This document shows positions 33,851 to 47,077 of a stretch of DNA of 64,000 nt, piece by piece. Each line of letters begins with the position of its first letter. Position 1 is the first letter of the stretch. The position numbers were made by a program, and so were the translations under genes. The notes beneath the pieces are model-generated. The model was not told the origin of the DNA, did not search any database, and was given only the letters and a program-made list of their open reading frames with translations. This DNA comes from Coffea arabica (Eukaryota; Streptophyta; Magnoliopsida; Gentianales; Rubiaceae), in contig NC_092323.1 of assembly GCF_036785885.1 (NCBI RefSeq), positions 14,516,501-14,580,500 of the forward strand, given 5' to 3'.

Positions 33851-36800
33851 ATGGCTACTGTTATGCAGAAAATTAAAGACATCGAAGATGAGGTGTTATA
33901 TATTTTCTCGATTATTTATCCGATTTTTTTTTGTTTGCGTTTGATTTTTTAAACTTATATTTAATTAATATATACAAGTATGCAACAATTTTTGTAATGA
34001 AAACAGTGGCATAAATTACCTGTTTCTCAGTAGCCGTTGTTTTTGGCTAATCATGCATAGATGGGGGCAGGTAGATTCATTACTAGGTTTTTAGAAAGGA
34101 ATTAGAGAGTAAAATGAAATTAGTTTTATTGGGGGAAATTATTGTGGAAAAGGGAGGAAAAGCTGAAGAAATATGAGGAATGCTGATTGTATTGAATATA
34201 AAAATATCTAATGGTTACAGAAATCTGGGAGGTGCATAATTTGTAGGCTTTGGAATAGTTGCACCTAATTTGGGTGGGTATTTTTCTGTTCAAGTTGGAT
34301 TCTACTGCTTTAAAAGGAAGATAAAGGAATCCTTTTAGCTGATATCTGTGTACCGTGATTCTGTGCTGCTTAAATGCACCAGTATAGTGAAGTATGATAA
34401 AATTTATTTGTAACTGCACAAAAGGAGCACGAGTTTTTGGTGATATGCTGCATTATGGTAAACGTTATGGAGAAGAGAAAGAACATGAAACATATGATTT
34501 CCCGTTTATCTTTTCTTGCTTGTAAATTAGGAACTATTTTGAAAATTTTCCCTGGTACGTGTTGAAGTATTTGTGGAAAGAGGCAAGCTTGCTTTTCAAG
34601 TTTAGATCTTTCTATCATTTTTTAATAGATGAAACTAGTTTTGAATGTGATAAAGGACTTGCTTGCTTTCTAGTTCCTACGGTCGTTCTCTCTGGTTTTC
34701 CTGGTCAAACTTGTTCAACCAACTCCACACTCTCCCCCCTGGCCCAAAAAAAGGAAAAAAGGAAAAAAAAAAAAAAGTAAAGTAGTTGCATTGCTCTTCT
34801 TTTCTATGATTTTCTTCAAAGAAGTACTGTTGTAGCTAATTATCTGGTTTGCAGGGCATAGAAATGTATAGTTCAATTTGAATTTTCGCTGTCCAACTAT
34901 GGCGAGGCATCATTTCAATACTATGTTGAGTTAATGTGGATGCTTGATTGTTTGGTTTTATCTTTAATTGATTTTGCTTCAGTATCTTCCGCACTGCTGC
35001 TTGTCGTAGTTTGATTATCATGTTCCTAGGGTTTAATTCTATGCCAAGTTAAGAATTTGAAGTTGCTGAACTGTTGTTTCAGATGGCAAGGACCCAAAAG
35101 AATAAAGCTACTGCCCATCACCTTGGATTGCTAAAGGTTCGCCTTGTTCCATTGGGCACTTGTGCTGTTAATTTGCTTTATATTAGATTTCATTTATACC
35201 TGTTGGAAAACCAAAATTATTTTACTTGCATGTATTTGTTCAGGAGCCAATTGCTTTTCATCTCACACAGAGATTTTTATTTTATTTTATTTTATTTTGT
35301 TGGGCTACCGAGATTTTATTAGTTCTGGTATCTAGACTAATTCAATTTTTTTGGTCAAGTTTTCTTTTCCTTTTTTATCCACTTGTTGTTTATTCAAATT
35401 TGAAAATAGAGCCTGCAATTCAAGATTTAGGAATCTTTACATTACCATGTATTAATGATGGGATTTCTTTCAACCTTGGATTTTATCATTTTTAGCTTTT
35501 ATTTGGATATGTTTTCGTACTGGTGGTAATGTGCAATGAGATGGGTGATGCCAGTCTTTGTCATTTTATGTTTTAGACATCTCATTCACCTATTTGCTGC
35601 TCAATCATCCACTGTCTTTCTTGATGAAATTTTTATGAAGAGAGAAACTGGTCCTTTAAACTGCGCGTAATGTGTGAAACGTTAAGTTTTCTTTGTGGCT
35701 TTGTACAGTGAAATGTTATTCAGCATAGGCACCCTAAAAGGTATTGATGAATTGCAAAACGAACTATTGCACAGCCACCATTCCTCACTGTAGACTTAAC
35801 ATGATCTATGCTTTTTCTTGATGGATTTCTATTTAGATAATTATAAGGGTGATAATAAGATGTAATTTTGTGGTTACAAATGGTTTGAGCCGCGTGATAT
35901 GCAAATGTAATCATGTATTTACAAATGGTTTGAGTTATCTTAACTGTGAAATGATCATTGATCCATCTGTGATCGCTGTCAAATGGTCATTGCTTTATCT
36001 ATGATGCGTTAAGCTGACTGCAGTTTGCTGCTGTGGATATGATAATTTTTAATATCTTGGGATTATGTCTTGATGTGAGATGCACTTACTTTTGACTTTA
36101 TCGGTGATGTCCATCTGTATTTCTGGTACAAAAGTGTTCTGAAAATTTGAACATGTCTAGATTCGATTTCGGTGAATTTTAAGTCGTTGGTTAATTACTG
36201 GTTCTCTACTACCATCTGTCAGAAAATTATGCATCTTACATTGTCTAATCATTGTAGGCTAAGCTGGCAAAACTTCGGAGGGAGTTACTTACTCCATCAT
36301 CAAAGGGAGGTGGCGGTGCAGGAGAGGGTTTTGACGTTACAAAAAGTGGCGATTCTAGAGTTGGTCTAGTTGGTTTCCCGTCTGTTGGGAAATCAACACT
36401 TTTAAACAAGTTAACTGGAACTTTTTCAGAGGCATGTATCCCATGCATGTTAATAGCGTGTAATTTTTTCCTAAAGTTGCATGGAAGCTTTGCATGTTTT
36501 AAATGTGTCCTTTCAGTATTTTAACATGATATGCATTTGTTGCATTAAAAACCTTATTCCATATGTTGTTAGAGGTAGTCAGGTAGATGCCTTTGTGGAA
36601 TTAAATTTAATAGTTAAGTTCAGATTGTCTAATCCTTCTTGTAAGAAAAAGTGTCCAATTTGACCATATATTATCATATGTGATAATGTTATATCTATTT
36701 TGATACTAAAAATAAATAAACAGTTACCTAGCATAGTCTTCTCAGATTCAACATAGTTAGGGAAATCCAAATGTCAACAATTTCATTATTTTGTCACTAA

Positions 36801-39800
36801 AAGCAAATGTACGTAAAATAAGCCCTAATATATTTTTTTAATGTGAAAGTGGCTGAAATTGGTATTTAAGTCTTGCACAGTTCAGCTGATGTGGAAAGGA
36901 AGAATAAGAAAGGATTGGATTTCTGACCTGCAACATGGTTGTTATAACACCGGCTGATGTGTGGCAGGCTATTGGTAGATATGGTTCAATAGCTTGACGG
37001 TAAATGGATGTCTTTGTAAGTTAGATGTTCCTATTCTATCTTCGTCCTCTTTTTCTATACCCCTCTAGCTTACGAAAGGAATGCACCTAGTCAACCAGAA
37101 ACCTACTTCAGTTCCACTACCTCTTACGAAACTGCACCATTTTCACCTTGATAATTGAAGAAAATCCCACATGGAAGATATTAAGCCAGAGGAAACCAAT
37201 GCATGTATCAAACTTAGACCCTTTTTCTACCAAATGCATGTATAAAAGGGAACTGTAATCCGATTCCACAGAACTAGAGTGAAAACTGCGACACACCAAG
37301 TGATAATACATGCGAATAACACAATTGCTTTAATCAGCTGTAACATTGATATCGTTACCTTAACTTGAACCATCTTAGTGTTACTTTTTTCAAATTATGG
37401 TTGATCCGTTTGTTTGATTATTGCTCATTGTCTTGGAGGAACCAAATGGATATCGTTGTTTGTCTGGTGGTAGCTGGTCTTTTGGTGGCTTGATTTATTC
37501 TTGAAGTTACTTTTGTTTTCCCCTTTTGTTTTTGGTTGATTTTTTTGGAGTTACAAACTGGGAAAGTTTGGCTAAGTGATGGTCGTGACTTGTGATGATT
37601 GATTGACCGTAGGGAAACGTATTAGTGTGGGGTTGGCATTGTAGAATATTAAGAAGGGGGTTGAAACTCAAGGTTGGACCTTGTTTTTTTTTTTTGCTGG
37701 GGGGGGGGGGGGGGCGGTGGTTGGTGCGGAGAAGGGGAGAAAGAGAGCAACCAATGTTTTTGTATGGTTGACTTGGCCAGGAGAGTTTGTACTATCTTGT
37801 AGGGAGGTACTGCATGTCTCTCTTTCATATGCCTTTATCTCACGGAAGTCTCTGTAATATACAAGATTTCATCCTAAATCATACTAGTTAGATTAACTTT
37901 CCTCCCAGTTTAATTCTAGCATTTCTTTGGTTTCTTTGTAGTTCTTTAAAAAGGTTTTAGAGGCCCTTGATGCCACGAAATAAGCAAGGTTCCAATGTTT
38001 TATCTTTTTTATTTATTATGAAATTTCTTCCCTTCTTTGGCTAACAGGTTGCTTCATATGAATTTACCACATTAACCTGCATTCCAGGAGTGATAACATA
38101 TCGGGGAGCTAAGATTCAGGTATATACATATATATTTTGTTGTACTTTTTAACTTTTAGTTTGCGAGGATATCAGTTATAATCTGATATTCTGATTCCTG
38201 AATGGTTGCCTTTTTAACACGTGCTATTAGGATTTGGTATTGGTTCAGTTGTTGTATAAATTAGCCAAGTCATACTTGCATCACTACCAAGATATATATT
38301 GATGTACATTTATATTTTTCCTATATCTGGTAGTGGATTGCACATAATAATTAGGATATGGCAGTTCTTACATATTTACTTCTATGCTTTTATATTTGTG
38401 CATAATATGCTTAGTGATGGTGCTGGATGTCATGAAGGATAAATTATATGAATCTCTCATCATTCCTTTCTTTGAGAAGTTGCCTCTGATTTTCAATATG
38501 CATGCTTTGTTTGGCAGTTGTTAGATCTCCCTGGCATTATTGAGGGTGCCAAAGACGGAAAGGGTAGAGGAAGACAGGTACTCTATGAAGTTTTGTGTAA
38601 TTTATATATTTTTTTGCATCTTTCCCTGCTCCTTTTCCTGCATATCATGTGTAAAGTCACTGCTGCATTTGCCTACTGCCAATACTTTAGTTAATTTTTT
38701 GAAGATGCAAATTGGCTTTCGTGAGTCTTGGACTCTAGTTCCCATCTCAATGTATTCTGTTTCTACATCGTTTAGATGTTGGGGAAAAGAAGCTTTATTT
38801 TGGCAGGACTGTAAATTTTAGTGTTAAATGTTTCTTGTGGAAGTCCTATCCATGGTTCATTTGCGTTAGAGATTCTCAAATGTCTTTTTGCTTTTTTTTT
38901 TTGGGGCATAATTTTAAAGAAAGCACTGTCTTCAGATTTCTTGCCTAACCACAAGAGATCACGTGCCAAGTCTTTTCAAGAGGTCACAGTCATTGGTGGA
39001 ATTTCTTTTCTTGGCTCTTACTGAACCTTTTGTTCATAGACTGGTGCCAGTAAAGGAACTTAAAGTACTTATCAAAACTGATAGATTAGGTACCATCTGG
39101 TCTTCCTTCACACCATGTATCATGTAAATATAAATCACAAGATTAGTTTCCTTTAGTTTTTAATCGTATTTTTGAAGCTATATATCTTTGTGGTATCATT
39201 GACTTTTGTCTGCATGACCAGATGATGATGTTTTTCTTTTTAACTTTTGGACTATTTTTTGCTTTTCAGCTATACTTAATCATTGTGCCTGAGCTTGCAA
39301 TAAGCAATGCATCAGATAAACTTTATATACCTGTCCTTGTGATAAATTTATGATTTGTTCTTTAAACAGGTCATCAGTACCGCAAGAACGTGCAATTGTA
39401 TTCTGATCGTTCTGGATGCAATTAAGCCAATCACTCACAAACGTCTGATTGAGAAAGAGCTTGAGGGATTTGGAATCAGGTCAGAAAACTATTGATGCAG
39501 GGAGTACATATTCTTGAATCATCTAGCACCATGGCCTGATTGTGATCTATCAGTTATTGTGCCTGTCTTATTTATTTGTTTAAGAATGAGGAATGATGCC
39601 ATTTTAACCACCAGAGTTCATGATTGGTAAAAAGCATTTGTGTTCTGTATTTATCTCTATCCTCTTGAGAACTTTCCATGTGTACAACATCCATTTACTC
39701 TTACGCTTCACTGGAGTGTCTTCCACTCCTCTCTAGGCTGTGAATTTTCTCAGTTTCTTTAATTTGCTGTTTGTTGGTACATCTTTCTGTGATTACAGAT

Positions 39801-42800
39801 TGAACAAGGAACCGCCCAATCTGACATTTAGAAGGAAAGACAAGGGTGGGATCAATCTTACCTCGACTGTAACCAATACAAATCTCGACCTTGATACGGT
39901 GAAGGCAATATGCAGCGAATATAGGATACACAATGCTGATATTAGTCTAAAATATGATGCCACAGCCGATGACCTTATAGATGTTATTGAGGGGAGTAGA
40001 GTCTACATGCCTTGCATCTATGCTGTCAATAAGATTGATCAGATTACACTTGAAGAGCTGGAGATTTTGGATAAGCTTCCACACTATTGCCCAGTCAGGT
40101 AATTCTGCATTCATGGCATTTTGTGAAGCCAATAGAGAGCATTAGTAGTTATGATAGAATAATTTATGCAAGTGAGCAATGAAATGTCAAATTGTTAAGT
40201 TTGGAAAAGAAAAAAAATTGTTGTAGACACCTTTGGAGTGCATAACTGTCTTTTCTGGACACCTGGGATTGGATTTGCCGTTAATGCTGAGACTTTCAAA
40301 TATCCTAATTCATCTAATGCTAGCAAAGTTCAATCTTGGAAGCACTGAATTTCACTAATCTGAAGCATTCGTTTGTGGAGTTTTACCTGTTGTGGCAGGG
40401 GAAATTAGTTTGTCCCCATATATGGTGAATAAACTCCCTCATTCCTTATACCATTCAAAATTAACAAGCTTAAATCCTCTCTGCTCTAGGCTCTTACCTA
40501 AGCATTTCCTTCATCAGAGGACCTTTTGTTAAGTTGTGAGAATTTTCTCAAGTTCTTTTGTTCTAGTACTTGTGCCTTGAATAATAGAAGTTTCTACTTG
40601 ATGCATATATGCATGCATGCGTGTTGACAGATATAAACATATAGATACATGTTTGTTTAGGTGTTTGTCTCTGTGTGTGATTTTTATTTAAGGTTGTTTC
40701 TATTGTCTGGTAGCATTGCTTCTATCCTTTCCATATAGGCTGCTTGAGAAGTTTTTTTTATGGTGTTTTTGGATTCACAAATCATAAGGTTAGAACAGAG
40801 TCTCTGAAGTATAGCTGATTTTACTTCCATTTCTTGTGTTTGTAGTGCACATTTGGAATGGAATCTAGATGGTCTGCTGGAGAAGATCTGGGAATATCTC
40901 GATCTGACTCGTGTATACACAAAGCCGAAGGGAATGAATCCAGATTATGAGGACCCAGTGATATTATCATCAAAGAGGAGAACAGTTGAGGACTTCTGCA
41001 ATCGAATCCACAAAGATATGGTCAAACAATTTAAGTAGTGAGTCTCTCTCTAAACATTCTGTTTTCTGGGATTTTTTTTTTTTTTTTTAAGAAGGTCTGG
41101 TTGAAAGGGCTTTTCCAGTTTTATGCTTGTAATTCTTGATCTTGCTTTCTTTCTGTCTGTTGCTCCCTTGTTGCTTTGCGTATTCTCCCTCTTTTTTTTT
41201 TTTTTTGGGGGGGGGGGGGGGGGTGGGTGTTTCCCCTGCTTCAAGCTTGCAGAGGAGAGTACTGGGAGGCTTCAAGCTTCCGGAGGAGGGTATTATCTCC
41301 ATGTCAGCAGCACCGTAAACATCTGTTAAGGGAGGAGAGCGGGAGGATGTCTTGCCTCATTGTTCCCCCACCCCCACTTCACCCCTTTCCTATTTTTCTT
41401 TTCCTAACTTCCAAGTTGTTGGTGAATCTTTTTTCTACACACTTTCACTGATGCTCCAAGGTGATCGAATCATATATGGAATTTGATTATTAATTTCTTT
41501 TTTCCTTCCATTCACTGCTATAATATCCCCATAACTTTGCTACATTCATGTGAAGATGTTTAAAGTCACCTCACATAGAACATTCAGCTCTCATATTTTA
41601 TTTATTAAATGGTATTCTTGGTAAGGACTTTATCCTTTGTATGCTAACATTGCAAAAACCTGATAGTTTTTACATTGCCCGAGCATTTAGAAAGCTGTAA
41701 CTGGAAACAATGATAATACTCTTGTTTCAAGAGTCTTTATGTGTAGGAGAAAGTAATTTGTGAATTGTACCTTTAGTTTCCTTTGCTTACAATATACTCT
41801 CACTCTTTAATAAGCATTAATTGTGAAGATAAATTTATCAAGAATAGATGTTGGTTACAAAATTTGAGCATAACCTCAAGCACAGATGTCAGTTACAAAA
41901 ATTGAGCATAATCTCAAGTACAGAGGTTTACCATCCTAGTTTTCTGTGATTTTGATTTTGATCAAATAATGTATATACATTTCTGAATAATTTTGTAAAG
42001 AGATCATCTTAAAGTAAAGCTTTCCGAGAAGGCCTTGGTCTAGTGGCTAAGATTGAGGTCTCCGGAATTAGAAGTCCTGGGTTCAACTCCCCCTTCCCCC
42101 TCCTCACTTCTTAAATCCCACCTCTCCTCTGGTAGGGAAAAATTAAAGTAAAAATGCTCCTATAGGTCTTATTGAACCAAGAAAGTTTTGTTAGAGATTA
42201 CTAGCTATAATTAATAAGGTTGGTACCTCAAAAAGGAGGTACAATTAATTTAACTCCATGAATAACACTTTCTTTTAAGATATGTGATGTCAGACTTACA
42301 AGAAGTGATATGTAAATGTTACTCTTAAATTACTGATGATGCACGATATTCGTGTTTGTAATTTGGTTCTATTATGATATGTGAAACGAAGTTGGTTCCT
42401 GGAAATTTTATCAATCATTAGACACCTGGCTTTGAACTATGCTATAATAGGAGCATCAGACTTAGCCATGTGCATGTGTTTCTATGTTTGAGAATAGTCT
42501 TTCAAAGCGCTCACATTTTGTTGCGGGAATTTATGTTAGGCCATTTCCGTTTTCTTAGTTAATTGTGGTTTGTTTCATTTTGCAGTGCACTGGTCTGGGG
42601 ATCAAGTGCGAAACACAAGCCACAAAGGGTAGGCAAGGTGAGTCCTTAACTGACTGTTCAGCATGTTTCATTTTTCCACTCTTCTCAGCCTTCCTTTCTT
42701 TCCTTGTGGTTGGAATTTGTGCCAGCAGCAGTCTTCTTGTCTAATTTGGTTCATATCATCAACAGGAGCATGAGCTGGAAGATGAAGATGTTGTTCAAAT

Positions 42801-42816
42801 CATCAAAAAAGTGTGA
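33851..42816 (+). CDS. DRG3: Developmentally regulated GTP-binding protein (DRG family, orthologue type of human DRG1)
   Basis: A conserved translation-associated GTPase of the OBG-DRG family, probably cytosolic. Ten exons: 33851-33892, 35083-35136, 36258-36431, 38048-38119, 38518-38577, 39370-39479, 39799-40098, 40846-41037, 42586-42637 and 42766-42816, giving 368 residues, almost the length of human DRG1. Motifs are the N-terminal [19 protein letters not shown]1 GFPSVGKST at 71-79, G3 DLPG at 117-120, G4 NKID at 248-251, G5 around SAHLEW at 271, a TGS domain from about 285 and the C-terminal [13 protein letters not shown]. Intron 3 (36432-38047) uses a GC donor. All other introns are GT-AG. 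Arabidopsis naming of DRG genes is inconsistent; by memory this type is At4g39520. Confidence 0.95.
42019..42142 (+). mobile_element. tRNA-derived SINE in a DRG intron
   Basis: A tRNA-like head carries ttggtctagtggctaag (A box) and gggttcaactccc (B box), with a CT-rich body. It is flanked by ttaaagtaaa at 42009-42018 and 42143-42152. It lies in intron 8 of DRG, sense to the gene. There is no anticodon-stem fold I can support, so it is not a tRNA gene. Confidence 0.75.
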
Positions 42817-45742
42817 CTTTACAACCTTTGTCAACATGATGAATGTTGGCTGAGATAGATCTCTGCAGAAGAACTCCATGTGATTAAGCCTGCTATGGAC
42901 TGCACTTTTCATATATAGGCAATTAGCGGTTAGTAAAGGTGAAGAGATGGCTTGACGTGTAATTAAAGCTGTTTTGTAGTCAAGCTATTTTTGGGAAGAT
43001 GTTTTCATTCTGATTCTCTTGATAGTTATCATCAGTGAAGCAGAGACTCAGAATGCAATACCATTCCAGCATTCTATGACTGTGATTGCTGCTTTTGTCC
43101 TGTTTACTCTCTTAAATAGAGTTTTCTTAAATTAAACTGTTTGAAACATAAGTTGCAGATGAGGAGGATGTTGGACCTACAAGTCATTTTGCGCCGGGAA
43201 ACATTCAGAGGCACGTTTCAATAGCTCTGAAAGCTACAAATCTGGACTGTTTATTACTTATTTTTGCTCGTGTAAAGTAGTGTTGAACTTTCCAATTGTA
43301 TTACTGTACAGATCTGAAGCCACACTTTACCCAGACAATAAGATTGAATTCGAATCCGGACTGTAGCTCTCCATGTTCCCCTCCCTTTACTCTCTAGAGT
43401 GGCAGATTGCATTCATCAGTATCTGGCACTTGAGGGAGGACAAAATTCATGTCCTCCTTTGACATGGGGAAGCTGGGAATTCAGGGTACTGAATCAATCC
43501 TTGGCCTCAATTGTATTATTGGTGGAGCTAGTTTGTGGAGTTAAGTTGGCTAAAATACTTGACAATGACTTGGAATGGTTAAAGTTCCCTCTCTTTTCTT
43601 TATGTGGTAATTCCATTATCTCCAGAAAGAAAGAAGTGTTGCTTCAAGTCAATTTGGAACAGAAGAAAAATCCTTGAGGAATGAAAATCTAGCATGATTC
43701 AGAGAGTAGTCAACACCTTATCACTAGAATTGAGTCTCTAAAGTTGCAGATTTAGACGTTATTTTGGAAGGCCAAAATGAAACTAAGCTTTTTAAACATA
43801 AAACTCAATGATTAGTTCATAAGTTTGTTTTTCCTTTGTTTTTTTTTCTTCTTTTTCTAGTCGGGGCGTGCTTAATGAGTTTTAGTGTCGGCTAATTTTT
43901 ATTTTCAAGTATAAGTGGGGTGTCTGACTGACACTGATACTCCCTCTGCTCCTCCTCCCCTCCTAAATTTACATTTGTCTCATGGATTACTCTCACTTTG
44001 AAAAATTGCAGCTTTCAGTCCTCAAAATTTGGACAATGCACCAAATTTATTGCTAAAGTTTCAAAAAGAAAACCTTTTGTCCATCCTTTGCACGTATTAG
44101 GAAGTTTGGCTACAAGCGATCTTGATCCAAACTATTCCTTACAAAATTAGTCCTCTGTCTTCTATTGTTGGATATATACTGAGAGATTATATTTGGCCAT
44201 TTCATATCAACTGTTTTAGTGAAACCAAAGTCTATCGCTTAAAAAAAAAAAAAAATCTATATAGTTCCACGCGCCTATAGTCTTCCCTTCTACATCAAAC
44301 ATACAAATGCACCATAAGTTCTACGGTTCTCTTTTCTAAATTTTTTTTTTTCCAGCAAGGAGTAGATTTTAAGTTCCACATTTTTATTATGCTACTGCGA
44401 CACAAGTTAGCTTAGCTAGCAAAGATGGGTCATTTTCTCACAAAAAGTCGTATATTCTGTAAGTGATCTATGATTACAGAGGCATGCCCTAATCCGTACT
44501 GGTGATCGGAGCTGAATCCACCCAAACTTTTCCTTATCAAAAAAAAAAACTATGCTGCTACTCTTTGTGACTGCATTGCATTTACCATTGCCAACATAAC
44601 AACTTTTTATTTGAAATTTTTTTAACTGCATATAACTAATCTAAGTATTGATCAAAAAATAATTCTAATAATGAAAAAGGAAAATTCTACTCTAAGCGAC
44701 GTAACTACGTAAGGCCTAATTCAAGGAGGTCAACATCTTGGATTCTTTTCAATCTACAGAAAATGAAGAAATTTGGCGCTCCAAATTTGGTGAATTTGAA
44801 TAGGAGAGCTACTTTTTTTTTTTTTTTTTTTGGTTGCCTGCCACGGTATCCAGGGCTTTGCCCTGACTAATCCGTTGGTCGACCCGGGTCGCACACCTGG
44901 CTGTGGTGGGTGAGTCTCCCAACAAGGGTAGCTGCATACGCCAGGTTTCGAACCCGAGACCTGCTTAAGCGGAACCAAGCTGCTTACCACTTGGCCCAAC
45001 CCCAGTTGGTAGGAGAGCTACTTCAATAATTGCGTAATTGTTAACAAAACCTCCTGTCAACTTAGTTTTTTATGTTCTAGCTTACTCTCCCCAAGATTAT
45101 TCCTAAAAATTTGTTAGCAAATTCATGCTAGTGTTTGATTTTGGTTCGTGTGGCACTGAATTCGCATAAATTTTTTGTAGTGGTTATAGAATATTTGTAT
45201 TTTCTTTTTCCTTATACACCAATTATTCATTTTTGCATTTATCAAATTTGAGGTCTCCCATTGCAAAATCAAAGTTAAAACAACTAGTTTTAAGTTAAAA
45301 ATTCTGAGTTCAAGTTTCAGAAATTATGAGCTTAGTCTTCGAGTTTATCTTTAGCCAGAGCCACTGTTGGGAGAGCACCTTTTTCCTGAACCATAACAGA
45401 ATAACTTAGAATCATATCTGCTAAAATCAATTTCATGCCAAAAGAAAACCATTCGATTCTTTACTGCTTCCTCATTCAACAGATTGACAGCTCTACTTGA
45501 TCCTATTGTCATCAGCATCTACAATTTGCAGAATCGAAGATACAGGATTCAGGCAAGCAATGTGACACAGATGAAAGAAGCAGAACGAATCAGCAACACC
45601 TATCGTCCATGATACTCGCAAAATCACTCTTAGTTTCCAACTTCTGAGGAAGATTGATCAGAACACATGAGAAGATACACTACTTGAGGATCCATAATCA
45701 TACAGATAATTACGTTCTAAACCAAATCATTCCTGGCAAACA
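42817..45742. other. Intergenic region downstream of DRG
   Basis: The 3' UTR of DRG probably extends to about 43100. The 92-codon open frame at 43399-43677 has no recognisable domain. A minus-strand SINE lies at 44814-45009. The remainder is AT-rich, with poly(A)/poly(T) tracts and no supported feature. Confidence 0.5.
44814..45009 (-). mobile_element. tRNA-derived SINE, minus strand, near-intact
   Basis: Read on the minus strand it starts ggttgggccaagtggtaagc (A-box region), then gggttcgaaacc (B box). It continues through a GC-rich body and ends in a long poly(A), which is the poly(T) at about 44814-44831 on the plus strand. It is bounded by a perfect 13-bp duplication taggagagctact at 44801-44813 and 45010-45022. 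It appears to be the youngest SINE in the window. Confidence 0.88.
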
Positions 45743-47046
45743 TCAGGCTCTGACACAGCAGTTGAAGTAGCTGAAGATGCTCCTCCTTCCCTGCCCATTT
45801 AAACCGAAGACAAATCCGATGAGGATGAGAAGAGCACAACTATTTCAGTTTCACGGTTCAAGAATCAATTGCAGCTTAAAGAATTTGCATAAGGGATTAA
45901 GATTATTGATGCTACACAAGTAATCAGACAAGAGAGAATCTATGGATCTTAGTATAAGTTACATAAGCCACAAAATGATCTTTGTATGATAAAGGATAAT
46001 ATATCAATACCTATGACTTCCACTTAATTCTATTTAGTACAATAATGACACTCCAGCAGTAGCAGCACCTAACAGAAAATACTCGCATAACTATTTGATC
46101 CTCCAGCTAGGCTCCCTGAATTAACAAGTATAATTACTAAAAGGTGTTTTCTTGACAGGTCAATGAACTAAAGAATATTTATGGGCATAAAAGCAGGGGC
46201 ATCTGATTAAAAGTATAGGGTTGCTAACATCTGCAGCATGTGCACCATCAGTTCTTGTCTATTCCCAATGATAAAAAAAATTTTCTCTAGCTTTTCCATG
46301 GAAGGAGTCATTTCCCCTTTTGGATATGTTTCCACCCACAAGGCCACAACTTGTTACCTTATTTCATGTGATGTGGTACTCAAACCAAGGACCACATTCT
46401 ATCAGTATCATGAGCAAGAGTACTACATGGTAATATTGACTGTGGACTCAATTGGAGGAGCAAATTGCAGATGAGCTATTATCCAGCCAACTTTGATGTG
46501 GCATTCCCCAATGCCCACCCAATCTTGATACATTTAGGTTCATAAGCCTTAGATTATGTGTAACCATGAAAAGTTCATTCATACAAGTAACTGATTACTG
46601 TAATAATTTATTCGAGTTGATTATTGTTTCTTTTATCAGTGTTTCCTTGGACCAACATTCTCATATTTGATATGCCAAACAATCTTTTCTTCTCAACCAA
46701 ATTTAGCAATCAAGATCAGGGCATTTAAGGTTGCCCAATGGTGCCACCTAACTGCTTAGCCAGTTGATCAACTGAGTTAACCAACTACCAAAAGGTGAGG
46801 ATTCTTAGCCGACCAAATGTCCCACCACATGCACCCCACCAGATAAGCCTGTGCACTGTCCTTATTAATACCTACCAACTACTTTTGCTTGTGTCTGCAT
46901 TCATTGCTGGGGTTAAATCATGCATGATAAGTTACAGCTACTTGATATCTTGATATCTCTATACACGTGATCAAAGAAAACCAAATCTCATCTCACAGCC
47001 CCAAAAAGATTAAACGATAGAACAAAATATTTTTTAGAAGAAAAAT

Positions 47047-47077
<31 letters not shown>

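Noticed and set aside
41050-41318. Pro/Lys- and Phe/Gly-rich frames after DRG exon 8
   Set aside because: They are translations of adjoining poly(T)/poly(G) tracts inside an intron.
42019-42142. tRNA gene suggested by tggtctagtgg and gggttcaactccc
   Set aside because: No cloverleaf with acceptor stem and anticodon arm can be drawn, and the block has flanking direct repeats and an extended body. It is a SINE. The same reasoning applies at 3345, 28594 and 44814.
43399-43677. 92-codon open frame downstream of DRG
   Set aside because: No domain, no duplicate for comparison and no splice context. Chance frame in 3' flanking DNA.
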